Below are positions 21,381 to 29,703 of a stretch of DNA of 64,000 nucleotides, one piece after another; the first letter of the stretch is position 1; each line of letters begins with the position of its first letter. Origin of the DNA: Bosea sp. 124 (lineage in GTDB: Bacteria; Pseudomonadota; Alphaproteobacteria; Rhizobiales; Beijerinckiaceae); contig NZ_PZZM01000001.1 of NCBI RefSeq assembly GCF_003046175.1, forward strand, positions 5,406,774 through 5,470,773, in the 5' to 3' direction. The position numbers and the translations under genes were made by a program. The notes beneath the pieces are model-generated. The model did no database searches. It saw nothing but the letters and a program-made list of their open reading frames with translations, and was not told the origin of the DNA.

Positions 21381-21480
21381 GTCATCGCGGACAAGCCGCA
21401 AAGCGGCGCCGATCCGGGACCCATCGGAGGGGATGGCTCCATCATGGATTCCGGAGGTCCGTTTCGCCGCGTCCGGGATG
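21381..21480. repeat. Dispersed palindromic intergenic repeat, copy B
   Basis: Starts GTCATCGCGGACAAG and ends CGCGTCCGGGATG. It shares ACAAGC-GC-AAGCGGCGCCGATCCGGGA and the TCCATCATGGATTCCGGA segment with copy A, but is more diverged. It sits between hemB and the permease fusion gene. Confidence 0.75.
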
Positions 21481-21524
21481 CAGCGTGTTTCAACACATCC
21501 GCATCGGCGCTACCGTCGCGCCAC

Positions 21525-22904
21525 ATGCGCCCGCTCCTATCGACGATTCTGCTGGTTGTCGCGCTCGCCTCCTGCGGCGAGAGCTTCGACACGGATCAGC
21601 AGCGGCTCTGCCGGCAGGCGATCCCGGCGCTGAATGCACCGGGCACGCCGATCGCGATCGAGCGTGTCGAAGACGGCCCGCGGACCAATATGCTGCGGAT
21701 CCTCTACAGCGTTCCGAGCGCGGCCGGGCCGGCGCGCGGCCGCAGCATCGACTGCCTGTTCGCCGGAGAGGGTCAGGCCCTGCAGCGCGGCGCGCTGATC
21801 GGCATCGCCTCCGACGGGCGGCCGATGAGCGATGCGAGCTTCTATCTGCTGCGGCGCTTCTATCTGGAAAACCGCGAGGAGCCGCCGCCCGATCCCGGCG
21901 CCGCCGCGACGGACGGGCTGCCGGAGCTGTCGCCCGGCCTCGCCTATGGCCTCCAGCAAGGGCTGAGCGCCCTGCCCTCGGCCGCCATCTACAGCCTGCT
22001 CGCCTGCGCTTATGCGCTGATCTATGGACTGACCGGGCGCATCATCCTGAGCTTCGGCGAATTCGCGGCGCTCGGCGCACTCGCCGCAGTGGTCGGCGCG
22101 GCACTGCTGGTCTCGATCACCGCCTCGACGCCGGCCTCGGGGCTCGTCGCGGCATTCGTCGTGGCGATCCTGGCCGCCGCGCTGCACGGTTTCGCGATGG
22201 GCCGCTTCGTGCTGCGCCCGCTCGACCATGCCTTCGACCCGCAAGGCCAGGGCCGGCAGGCGCCGCTTCGGCAAGCGCCCGGCCAGCAGGTCCTGATCGC
22301 GACAATCGGGCTCGCCATCGCGCTGTCGGAGTATCTGCGGCTGGCGCAGGGAGCCGGCCTGCGCTGGCTGGCGCCGGTCTTCAACGAACCCTTCGCCTTG
22401 GCGCGGGCAGGTAGCTTCGTCGTGACCGCGACACCGCTCGGCCTTGCCGTCGCCGCAGCGGGTTTCACGGTCACGCTCGGCCTCGTCCTTTTGATCGCGC
22501 GCTCGGCCTATGGCAGGCAATGGCGCGCTGTCTCGGACGATGCACGCACCGCCGCCCTCTTCGGCGTCGATGCCCGCGCCGTGCATGACAAGGCGCTGAT
22601 CCTCGCTTGCGCGGCCAGCGGCATGGCCGGCGTCATCGTCACCGCAGTCTATGGCGGCATGGGCTTTGCCGGCGGCTTCTCGCTCGGCCTGAAGGCGCTG
22701 GTCGGCTCAATCCTCGGCGGCATCGGCTCGCCTGCCGGCGCTGCGCTCGGCGGGCTTTGCATCGCGCTCTTCGAAGTGCTCTGGTCGGCGACCATGCCGC
22801 TGGAACAGCGCGACGTCGCGGTCTACGCGCTTCTGACCGTGGTGCTGATCCTGCGGCCCGGCGGCTTCTTCGGCGACGGCGCGCTGGCGCCGCGTCATGT
22901 CTGA
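21525..22904 (+). CDS. LivH-type branched-chain amino acid ABC permease fused to a lipoprotein-like N-terminal domain
   Basis: 459 aa. Residues 1-18 (MRPLLSTILLVVALASC) form a signal with a lipobox-like LASC. About 110 polar residues follow (for example DTDQQRLCRQAIPALNAP and RSIDCLFAGEGQALQRGALI), then a full LivH permease from about residue 135: AIYSLLACAYALIYGLTGRIILSFGEFAALGA, SDDARTAALFGVDARAVHDKALILACAASGMAGV, GFSLGLKALVGSILGGIGSPAGAALGG. The last parts are the conserved cytoplasmic loop and end of LivH. No LivM, ATPase or binding-protein gene is adjacent; the ilvA-type dehydratase follows 42 bp downstream. The start could be argued because the frame runs from 21444, inside the upstream repeat. 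Confidence 0.8.
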   Translation: MRPLLSTILLVVALASCGESFDTDQQRLCRQAIPALNAPGTPIAIERVEDGPRTNMLRILYSVPSAAGPARGRSIDCLFAGEGQALQRGALIGIASDGRPMSDASFYLLRRFYLENREEPPPDPGAAATDGLPELSPGLAYGLQQGLSALPSAAIYSLLACAYALIYGLTGRIILSFGEFAALGALAAVVGAALLVSITASTPASGLVAAFVVAILAAALHGFAMGRFVLRPLDHAFDPQGQGRQAPLRQAPGQQVLIATIGLAIALSEYLRLAQGAGLRWLAPVFNEPFALARAGSFVVTATPLGLAVAAAGFTVTLGLVLLIARSAYGRQWRAVSDDARTAALFGVDARAVHDKALILACAASGMAGVIVTAVYGGMGFAGGFSLGLKALVGSILGGIGSPAGAALGGLCIALFEVLWSATMPLEQRDVAVYALLTVVLILRPGGFFGDGALAPRHV

Positions 22905-22946
22905 CGATCGATCCACCAAAACCCTGCCAGGAACGGAAGCCCTGCC

Positions 22947-24191
22947 ATGAGCGAGCCCTTCGCGATCACGCCCGCGGATGTCGAGGAGGCGGCGCGGCGC
23001 ATCGAGGGCCATGTCCTGCGCACGCCGCTGGTACCGGCGCCGCGGCTCTCCGAGCTGACCGGCGCGACCGTGCTGGTGAAGCACGAGAACATGCAGGCGA
23101 CCGCCTCCTTCAAGGAACGGGGCGCCGTCAACAAGCTGCTGACGCTGGACGAGAACGAGCGCGAGCGCGGCGTCATCGCGATGTCGGCCGGCAACCACGC
23201 CCAGGCCGTCGCCTATCACGCCAGGCGCTTCGGCATTCCGGCGACGATCGTGATGCCCGAGACGACGCCGCTGGTGAAGGTCGAGAACACCCGCAGCCAC
23301 GGCGCGCGCGTCGTTCTGCACGGCGAGACGCTCTACGAATCGGCGCAGCGCGCCCGCGAGCTGGCACAAGCCGAGGAGCTGGTCTTCGTCCACCCCTACG
23401 ACGACCCCGCCGTGATGGCCGGCCAGGGCACGATCGCGCGCGAGATGCTGGAGGACGAGCCGGATCTCGAGATGCTGATCATCCCGCTCGGCGGCGGCGG
23501 GCTGATGGCCGGCAATGCAGTGGCGGCGAAGGCGCTGAAGCCGGGCATCGAGCTGGTCGGCGTCGAAGCGGAGCTCTACCCGTCCTTCTTCAATGCGATC
23601 AATGCCGACGACCTGCCCGTCGGCGGGCCGACGCTGGCCGAGGGCATCGCCGTCAAGACCGTCGGCGTCCAGACCCTGCCAATCGTCTCCAGCCTTGTCT
23701 CCGACATCGTGCTGGTCGGGGAGGACCTGATCGAACGTGCCGTCAACGCCTATGCCAGCCTGCAGCACAGCCTTGCCGAGGGCGCCGGCGCCGCCGGCCT
23801 CGCCGCCATGCTGAAGGAGCCCGGTCGCTATGCCGGGCGCAAGGTCGGGCTCGTGCTCTGCGGCGGCAACATCGACACCCGCCTGCTGGCCGCGATCATG
23901 GTGCGCGAACTCGAGCGCGAGGACCGCATCGTCGCCTTCCGCCTGACCACCAGCGACCGGCCCGGGCTGCTCGGCAAGGTCGCGAGCCTGCTCGGCGAGC
24001 ATGGCGCCAACATCCTCGAGGTCAGCCATGGCCGGCTCTTCCTCGACGTGCCAGCCAAGGGCGTGACGCTTGACGTCACGGTCGAGACCCGCGGCAGTGC
24101 GCATTCGGCCGCGATCGAGACCGCCTTGCGCGAGGGCGGTTTCGCGCCCCATCGCGTCCTGCCGCGCGGTCTTGCAGAACCGGCGCGCTGA
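22947..24191 (+). CDS. Threonine ammonia-lyase with C-terminal ACT domain
   Basis: PLP enzyme that deaminates threonine to 2-oxobutyrate. 414 aa. The PLP lysine is K56 in ATASFKERGAVNKL; SAGNHAQAVAYHA and PLGGGGLMAGNAVAAK (the phosphate-binding glycine loop) follow. Residues from about 330 form a single ACT domain (RIVAFRLTTSDRPGLLGKVASLLGEHGANILEVSHGR). This ~400 aa form is called IlvA or TdcB-like in different genomes, so biosynthetic or catabolic use cannot be decided here. It may be co-transcribed with the permease upstream, which would fit amino acid handling (inference). Confidence 0.93.
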   Translation: MSEPFAITPADVEEAARRIEGHVLRTPLVPAPRLSELTGATVLVKHENMQATASFKERGAVNKLLTLDENERERGVIAMSAGNHAQAVAYHARRFGIPATIVMPETTPLVKVENTRSHGARVVLHGETLYESAQRARELAQAEELVFVHPYDDPAVMAGQGTIAREMLEDEPDLEMLIIPLGGGGLMAGNAVAAKALKPGIELVGVEAELYPSFFNAINADDLPVGGPTLAEGIAVKTVGVQTLPIVSSLVSDIVLVGEDLIERAVNAYASLQHSLAEGAGAAGLAAMLKEPGRYAGRKVGLVLCGGNIDTRLLAAIMVRELEREDRIVAFRLTTSDRPGLLGKVASLLGEHGANILEVSHGRLFLDVPAKGVTLDVTVETRGSAHSAAIETALREGGFAPHRVLPRGLAEPAR

Positions 24192-24227
24192 CCAGACATT
24201 AGGGAGGCGGGCGGCGAAGTCCCGCGC

Positions 24228-24722
24228 ATGACAGGGCTCGACACGCAGATGACCGACACACGCTACCGCCAGCCCCCGATCGTCGCGGTCGGCGAGCGCC
24301 CCGTCCAGGACGTCAGCGGCGTGCTGGGTTCGCGGATCTTCGCCTGGATCGGCGACATCATCGTGCTCTTCATCCTGGGCACGATGATCTACTTCGCGCT
24401 GTTCCTGATCGGGATCGTCACTTTCGGTGCCGCCTGGCTGCTGATCCCGATCGCCAGCGTCGCGACCGCCCTCGGCTACGCCGCGCTGACGATCGGCGGC
24501 CCGCGCCAGGCGACCTGGGGCATGCGCATGGCCGGGCTGCGGGTCGAGACCGTCACTGGCGGGCGGCCGGACGGGCTGGCGGCGGCCGTGCACGCGCTGC
24601 TGTTTTATGTCGCCGCCGGCACGGTCGGGCTCTGGGTGCTCAACGTGCTCTGCGGCCTCTTCCGCAGCGACCGGCGCCTGGGCCACGACCTGCTCACCGG
24701 GCTGGTGGTGGTGCGCGCCTGA
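24228..24722 (+). CDS. RDD family membrane protein
   Basis: 164 aa. The RDD signature is recognisable: LGSRIFAWIGDIIVLFILG in the first helix and RSDRRLGHDLLTGLVVV at the end, with helices at about residues 38-62, 66-90 and 120-142. Role unknown; some family members are linked to ion antiport. A second ATG at 24249 is a possible start. It follows the threonine ammonia-lyase by 36 bp. Confidence 0.85.
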   Translation: MTGLDTQMTDTRYRQPPIVAVGERPVQDVSGVLGSRIFAWIGDIIVLFILGTMIYFALFLIGIVTFGAAWLLIPIASVATALGYAALTIGGPRQATWGMRMAGLRVETVTGGRPDGLAAAVHALLFYVAAGTVGLWVLNVLCGLFRSDRRLGHDLLTGLVVVRA

Positions 24723-24750
24723 GCGCAGGCCGACCGGCGCTGCGCGGGCT

Positions 24751-24990
24751 TCAGCGCCGGCCTGTCTTGCCGCCGTCGGCGTGCTGGTCGAGGCGGTCGA
24801 GGACAGCAAGCGCTGCCTGCACGTCGCCCGTTGCCGCGACGCTGCGGAAATGATTCTCGGTGTCCCATGCCGCAAGGGCCTGGGCGCTCAACTGCTCGAC
24901 CAACTTGTTCACGCTCAAGCCACGGCTCTGCGCAAGCGATTTCAGACGGGAGGCCGTATCGTCAGGCAACCTGATGGTCATGACAGTCAT
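24751..24990 (-). CDS. Ribbon-helix-helix antitoxin
   Basis: 79 aa. The N-terminal strand and helices MTVMTIRLPDDTASRLKSLAQSRGLSVNKLVEQLSAQAL form a ribbon-helix-helix DNA-binding domain. The rest is a short helix and basic tail suited to toxin binding. The ATG overlaps the stop of the PIN toxin gene by four bases (24987-24990), so the pair is translationally coupled, with toxin first. Confidence 0.85.
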   Translation of the reverse strand: MTVMTIRLPDDTASRLKSLAQSRGLSVNKLVEQLSAQALAAWDTENHFRSVAATGDVQAALAVLDRLDQHADGGKTGRR

Positions 24991-25409
24991 CGTCTCGTCT
25001 CCAGAAACTGCGCGGGTGTCAGGATACGCAAGCGCCCGAAGCGCAACTCGCCTCTACCCACGTCCCGCAGATTGTGGGTGATGATCGCCTCCGCCCCGCC
25101 GGCCACCGCCAGTTCGATCAAATGATTGTCGGCCTCGTCGGGAAGGTTGGGGCGCCATCCGAAATAGATCGTGACCCAACGGCCCTTCTTGGCCAGAGCT
25201 GCCAGGACCTGTTCGCGTTCGGCCGGAGTGGCCCCTGTTGCCCATACCGGCCTCGTCAACAGATCGCGATATTCAAGCCAGAGCGCATTGCCGAACAAGG
25301 GTTCGATCTCGCCGACCAGTGCAGCCCGAAGTAAGGCACGCGAAGCACCATCCTGCGAACGCAAGCCGGAAACGAAGACATTCGCATCGATCACGATCGA
25401 TGTCGGCAT
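24987..25409 (-). CDS. PIN-domain toxin, putative RNase
   Basis: 140 aa, full-length PIN domain of the putative toxin-antitoxin PIN family. Acidic metal ligands: D8 in SIVIDANVFVSGL, the Glu in LWLEYRDLLTRP, the Asp in LPDEADNHLIELA, and the conserved THNLRD near the C-terminus. It would cleave RNA when free of its antitoxin. It lies upstream of the RHH gene, the opposite order to most type II modules. The upstream 154 bp (25410-25563) is shared with divergent bpt and should hold the promoter. No operator was identified there. Confidence 0.87.
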   Translation of the reverse strand: MPTSIVIDANVFVSGLRSQDGASRALLRAALVGEIEPLFGNALWLEYRDLLTRPVWATGATPAEREQVLAALAKKGRWVTIYFGWRPNLPDEADNHLIELAVAGGAEAIITHNLRDVGRGELRFGRLRILTPAQFLETRR

Positions 25410-25563
25410 GACAGCATATATGCAATCATGTGGCCGGAGATCAAGAATCTCCTGCCAGCTCCAACTGCCGCCGCTCGCCCAGCTGCGACGTTCCGATGAC
25501 GCTTGTTGACGTCGCGACTGGTGCTACACTGCACGGCGACGCCGTTTCCGGAGCAAGCCTGAC

Positions 25564-26310
25564 GTGACGCGCCCGTTGCGGGACGCCCCGCAATTCTATC
25601 TGACGTCGCCAACCGCGTGCCCCTATCTGCCGGGGCGCGAGGAGCGCAAGGTGTTCACGCATCTCGTCGGCGCCCGCGCCCGCGACCTCAACGACGTGTT
25701 GAGCCAGGGCGGCTTCCGGCGCTCCCAGAGCATCGCCTATCGCCCGGCCTGCGAGATCTGCCGGGCCTGCGTTTCGGTTCGCGTCATCGTCGACGATTTC
25801 CGGCCGTCGCGCAGCTTCCGGAAGGTCTTGTCGCGCAATGACGACCTGATCGGAGAGAGCCTGCCACCGCAGCCGCGGTCCGAGCATTATTCGCTGTTCC
25901 GCTCCTATCTGGACCAGCGCCACCCCGATGGCGGCATGGCGACGATGTCGGCGCTCGATTTCGCGATGATGGTCGAGGACAGCCATGTCGAGACCTCGCT
26001 GATCGAGTATCGCCGGCGCGGGCCCGACAGCGGCTTCACCGGCAGCGGCCAGGGCGATCTCTTCGCCATGGCCCTGACCGACACGCTGAGCGACGGGCTC
26101 TCGATGGTCTATTCGGTGTTCGACCCGGCCCTGGAAGCGCGCTCGCTCGGCACCTTCATGGTGCTGGACCATATCGAGCGGGCGCGCGAGCTGCGCCTGC
26201 CTTATGTCTATCTCGGCTATTGGGTCGATGGCTCGCCGAAGATGGCCTACAAGGAGCGCTTCCAGCCGCAGGAGCGCCTGCTGCCGCAGGGGTGGGAACG
26301 GGTCGGCTGA
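25564..26310 (+). CDS. bpt: Aspartate/glutamate leucyltransferase Bpt (N-end rule)
   Basis: Transfers leucine from Leu-tRNA to N-terminal Asp or Glu of proteins, marking them for ClpS/ClpAP degradation. 248 aa from a GTG at 25564. The N-terminal ATE domain has the cysteine cluster [18 protein letters not shown] and [16 protein letters not shown]. The C-terminal domain has [40 protein letters not shown], a strong signature. Single gene, divergent from the PIN toxin. Confidence 0.94.
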   Translation: MTRPLRDAPQFYLTSPTACPYLPGREERKVFTHLVGARARDLNDVLSQGGFRRSQSIAYRPACEICRACVSVRVIVDDFRPSRSFRKVLSRNDDLIGESLPPQPRSEHYSLFRSYLDQRHPDGGMATMSALDFAMMVEDSHVETSLIEYRRRGPDSGFTGSGQGDLFAMALTDTLSDGLSMVYSVFDPALEARSLGTFMVLDHIERARELRLPYVYLGYWVDGSPKMAYKERFQPQERLLPQGWERVG

Positions 26311-26473
26311 GCCCTCCCGCAGATGCGGATCGGGCAGTTGCACCCGCTCCTGCACAGGCAACAGGTTTTGTTCATACCAATCCATGACAATGGTTGCGTG
26401 GTGACGACGCTGCGCCACATTGGCTCAGGCTTCGCGCAAGCCTTGCCCGTCATGAGAAAGGCTTGGGGGCGTC

Positions 26474-27499
26474 ATGCTGCACTCCTTGTTCCAACTTGCC
26501 GCGGAGACCTCGTCGGATGCACGGCGGAGGCTTCTGCATGCCGTGACGGATCTGTTCTTCTACGATCCCGAGCCCACGGGCATGTCCAAACACCATTATG
26601 GCGAGATCGCGCTGCGCGCCCTGCCCCATCTCGATGCGGAGGCGCGTCAGGGCTATGCCGACGAGGTCGCAGCCGAGCCGAACCTGCCGCGCAGCGTCGC
26701 CAACGCACTCGCCGGCGATCCCGAGAGCGTGGTCGCACGGCTGGTGCTGCGCCTGTCCCCCGTCCTGACCGACCGGGACCTCGCGGCGATCGCCCTCAAC
26801 CAGTCGCAGGAGCATCTCGCCGCCATCGCCGAACGCGTCCGGCTGTCCGAAAGCGTCACCGACATCCTGGTGGATCGCGGCGACAACGGCGTGCTGAAGA
26901 CCGTGGGCGGCAATGAAGGCGCGGAGTTTTCCGACGAGGGCTTCAACCGCCTGCTCGAGCGCGGCCGTGCAGAGCCGTTGATCCCGCGCGCCGTCGCGAT
27001 CCGCTCCGACCTCAGCGAGGGGCGCGCCGAACGCGTCATGCGCATGCTCGCCGAGCTCGGCGTGGATACCGACATCGACTTCGCGCCCGAGAGCGAGGCC
27101 GCCACGATCGCACGGCAGGCCCGCCAGCAACGGCTCGAGGTGAGCCAGCTCATGAAGGACGTGAAGGCCAAGACGCGCGTCGTCGACGACGTGCTCATCA
27201 TGCTTGCGGAGGAAGACCGGGCCTATCACCTTGCGCAGGTCATGGCGCGTGCATCCGATATCGGGGTCGAGCAGGCGCTGCGCGCCCTGCTGAGGCGGGA
27301 CGTCAGCGGCATCGCGCTCGCCTGCCGCGCACTCGATATCGGCTTTCCCGCCTTCGCGGCGATCCTCGGCTTGCGCGCGCGACGCCTGATGTTCGCCAAC
27401 AAGGATGTCGAGGAGGATCTGCGCCGCTATGCCCAGATCGAGACGGCGGCGGCGGAGCGCGGCATGCGCTTCATCCGGATGAAGTCGAAGCTCTCCTGA
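26474..27499 (+). CDS. DUF2336 domain protein, copy 1
   Basis: 341 aa, all helical, no signal or membrane segment. Matches DUF2336, an uncharacterised HEAT-like repeat family common in Hyphomicrobiales. Seen: RRLLHAVTDLFFYDPEP, HYGEIALRALPHLDAEARQGYADEVA, IAERVRLSESVTDILVDRGD, and the C-terminal RALLRRDVSGIALACRALDIGFPAFAAILGLRARRLMFANKD. It aligns end to end with the next gene (146 bp downstream), so the two are a tandem duplication. Function unknown. Confidence 0.85.
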   Translation: MLHSLFQLAAETSSDARRRLLHAVTDLFFYDPEPTGMSKHHYGEIALRALPHLDAEARQGYADEVAAEPNLPRSVANALAGDPESVVARLVLRLSPVLTDRDLAAIALNQSQEHLAAIAERVRLSESVTDILVDRGDNGVLKTVGGNEGAEFSDEGFNRLLERGRAEPLIPRAVAIRSDLSEGRAERVMRMLAELGVDTDIDFAPESEAATIARQARQQRLEVSQLMKDVKAKTRVVDDVLIMLAEEDRAYHLAQVMARASDIGVEQALRALLRRDVSGIALACRALDIGFPAFAAILGLRARRLMFANKDVEEDLRRYAQIETAAAERGMRFIRMKSKLS

Positions 27500-27645
27500 C
27501 GGCGCGAAGCCGCCTGGAACGATCGGCCGGTGGAGCCTGCGGCGCTATTCCGAGGAATTCGTGAATTCCCCCGGATCACGCATGGTCATCTTAAGGTTCG
27601 GGCAAGCGCCGTCGTTTAGGGTGGCCCGATCATTGACCGGAATGC

Positions 27646-28674
27646 ATGATGCTCAGCTCGTTGACCCGGATGCCCGCAGAGATGTCGTCGGATTCCCGAC
27701 GGCAGCTTCTCAATGCCGTGACCGACCTGTTTCTGCTGGATGAGGCTCCGAACGAGGCCTCCCAATCCCATTACGGCGATATCGCCACGCGGTCGCTGCC
27801 CTATCTCGAAAGCGACGCCCGCCGCGACTATGCCGACCGCGTCGCCGCAACAGCGACGCTGCCGCGCGACGTGGCCGTGACGCTGGCCTCCGACGCCGAC
27901 GCGGATGTCGCGCGCCTCGTGCTCAAGCTTTCGCCGGTGCTGACCGACACCGATCTCGCGGCGATCGCCGTCAGCCAGTCGCAGCGGCACCTCGTGGCGA
28001 TCGCCGAACGCGTCCGGCTGTCCGAGAGCGTGACGGACATTCTCGTCGAGCGCGGCGATCGCGAGGTCCTGCACACGGTCAGCGCCAATGAGGGCGCGAG
28101 CCTGTCGGAGCAGGGCTTCGACCGGCTGATCGAGCGCGGCGGCAAGGACGACCAGATCAGCCTGGCGCTCTCGACACGCTCCGACCTGACGCCCCACCGG
28201 GCCGAGCGCGTCATGCGCATCGTCGAACAGCTCAGCGACGAGGGAAAGCTCTGGACCAAGGCGAACAGCGAAACGGTGACGCTGGCCCGGCAGGCGCGCC
28301 ATCAGCGCCTGGAGATCAAGCTGCTTCTGGTCGACCTCGCCGCCGGCACGCGCCCTCTGGACGAGATCGTCAGCATGCTCGCCGATGAGGACCGGGCCTT
28401 CCATCTGGCGCTCGTCTTCGCGCAGATGGCCAGTCTCACCACCGACCAGGCCCTGCGGGTGCTGATGCAGCGCGACGCCAGCGGCATCGCCGTGACCTGC
28501 CGGGCGCTGGGTGTCGGCACCGAGGCCTTCGAGGCCATCCTGACCCTGCGCGCGAGGCGGCTGATGTTCGCCAAGAACGCGAGCAAGGACGATCTGCGCG
28601 ACTATGCAGCGCTCGATCCGGCGATGGCGGAGCGCACGATGCGCTTCCTGAAACTCAAGACCAGGCTCGCCTGA
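27646..28674 (+). CDS. DUF2336 domain protein, copy 2
   Basis: 342 aa paralogue of the preceding gene. Nearly identical blocks: RRQLLNAVTDLFLLDE, IAERVRLSESVTDILVERGDREVLHTV, ASGIAVTCRALGVGTEAFEAILTLRARRLMFAKNASKDDLRDYA. Central helices differ more, so the copies have diverged. Several Met codons near the N-terminus (M1, M2, M9, M13) make the exact start uncertain. The 146 bp between the copies holds no terminator that I can see, so they may be one transcript. Confidence 0.85.
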   Translation: MMLSSLTRMPAEMSSDSRRQLLNAVTDLFLLDEAPNEASQSHYGDIATRSLPYLESDARRDYADRVAATATLPRDVAVTLASDADADVARLVLKLSPVLTDTDLAAIAVSQSQRHLVAIAERVRLSESVTDILVERGDREVLHTVSANEGASLSEQGFDRLIERGGKDDQISLALSTRSDLTPHRAERVMRIVEQLSDEGKLWTKANSETVTLARQARHQRLEIKLLLVDLAAGTRPLDEIVSMLADEDRAFHLALVFAQMASLTTDQALRVLMQRDASGIAVTCRALGVGTEAFEAILTLRARRLMFAKNASKDDLRDYAALDPAMAERTMRFLKLKTRLA

Positions 28675-28810
28675 TCGTCGGCGCGCCACAAATCCGCGAC
28701 ATTCGCGCGACCTCATGATAGCCTGATTACGTCGCGCGCAGGCTGGCCTTGCGCGAGACCGGGCGAGGAACGGCTTTCTTCATGAGATTTTGCGACATGA
28801 GATTCCGGAC

Positions 28811-29416
28811 GTGAGATTTCCGCTTCTCTCCGTCGCGCTCTGCGCGGCAGCGCTTGCGGCAAGCGATGTCCGCGCGCAATCCTGGCTGCCATTCACCGGC
28901 TTCGCACCCCTGCCCTCTTTCGCCTGGTCGGAGCCGACGCTCGCGCCGGGCGGCATCAAATGGGACGGCTCCTACGCCCGGATCTCGACCGGGTTCAACG
29001 TCACCAGCTCGAAGCGGATGGGAACCAGCGCCGGGCCGACCTTCGGGCTTGAGGCCGGCACGATGCGGCAGGAAGGCAACTTCGTCTACGGCGTCGTCGG
29101 GGCGCTCGAATACATGCCGGCCTTCGGCGGCTACGGCACGCCGGGCTTCGGCCAGGTCGGCTATACGCGCGACTTCGCCGGGGCCTTCCAGGTCAAGGCG
29201 GGCGTCCTCGTGACGCCGGACGTGCTGCTTTACACCAAGCTCGGCATGTCGGCAGCCAACGAGACGATGCGCTACGGCGCGACGCCGTGGTCCGCGCCGT
29301 TCTCGCGCAGCGACATCATGGTCCGGCCGGAGGCGCGTGCCGGTGTCGAATGGGCCGTGACCAACAATGTGACGCTCGGGCTGGAAGTCGGCGTCGTGGG
29401 CCAGGCGATCCGCTGA
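28811..29416 (+). CDS. Outer-membrane beta-barrel protein (small OMP25/opacity-like)
   Basis: About 201 aa. Signal peptide FPLLSVALCAAALAASDVRA with cleavage before QS. The remainder has alternating strands with many Gly and aromatic residues: GIKWDGSYARISTGFNVTSS, GPTFGLEAGTMRQEGNFVYGVVGALEYM, YTKLGMSAANETMRYG, ARAGVEWAVTNNVTLGLEVGVVGQAIR. This fits the small 8-strand barrels of alphaproteobacteria. The start is uncertain: I chose the GTG at 28811; a TTG at 28790 is in frame. The sequence just upstream repeats TGAGATT three times. Confidence 0.7.
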   Translation: MRFPLLSVALCAAALAASDVRAQSWLPFTGFAPLPSFAWSEPTLAPGGIKWDGSYARISTGFNVTSSKRMGTSAGPTFGLEAGTMRQEGNFVYGVVGALEYMPAFGGYGTPGFGQVGYTRDFAGAFQVKAGVLVTPDVLLYTKLGMSAANETMRYGATPWSAPFSRSDIMVRPEARAGVEWAVTNNVTLGLEVGVVGQAIR

Positions 29417-29703
29417 GGATGTGAGTCAAGAGGCTGCGGAGTTGATTCACGAACCGCCTCCAACACCCTGATTCACAGAAGCTTTTCGTATCCCTTCACA
29501 GAAAGCGCGCGGGGAACGCCTCTTCTGTAGGGAGACGGCAGGGGTGAAGTATCGGCCCCTGGACGAGCGAAACGCGAATATCCGCGCAGCGGTGAGGGCC
29601 CTGCTAGAGCGTCAACCGGCCGACCCCTCACCCTGCCCTCTCCCTACGGGAGAGGGTTCCCCGCGCCTGCATGTTCCAGTTCGCGGGAACCTGGGAGCGG
29701 CTT
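29417..29703. other. Convergent intergenic region with nested hairpins
   Basis: 287 bp between the outer-membrane gene and parC. GGTGAGGG (29591-29598) can pair with CCCTCACC (29625-29632), followed by a perfect 9 bp hairpin CCCTCTCCC (29636-29644) / GGGAGAGGG (29648-29656). The CCCTCACCCTGCCCTCTCCC element is a frequent proteobacterial intergenic repeat. Three GANTC sites (29423-29427, 29444-29448, 29470-29474) cluster within 52 bp. Confidence 0.6.

Noticed and set aside
22707..24875. A 722-codon open frame on the minus strand opposite the permease, threonine ammonia-lyase and RDD genes
   Set aside because: Spans three well-supported genes on the other strand and has the same low-complexity composition. 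Similar long frames opposite thiL, parC, rsh, dapA, BON/OmpA, porin and tamB were rejected for the same reason.
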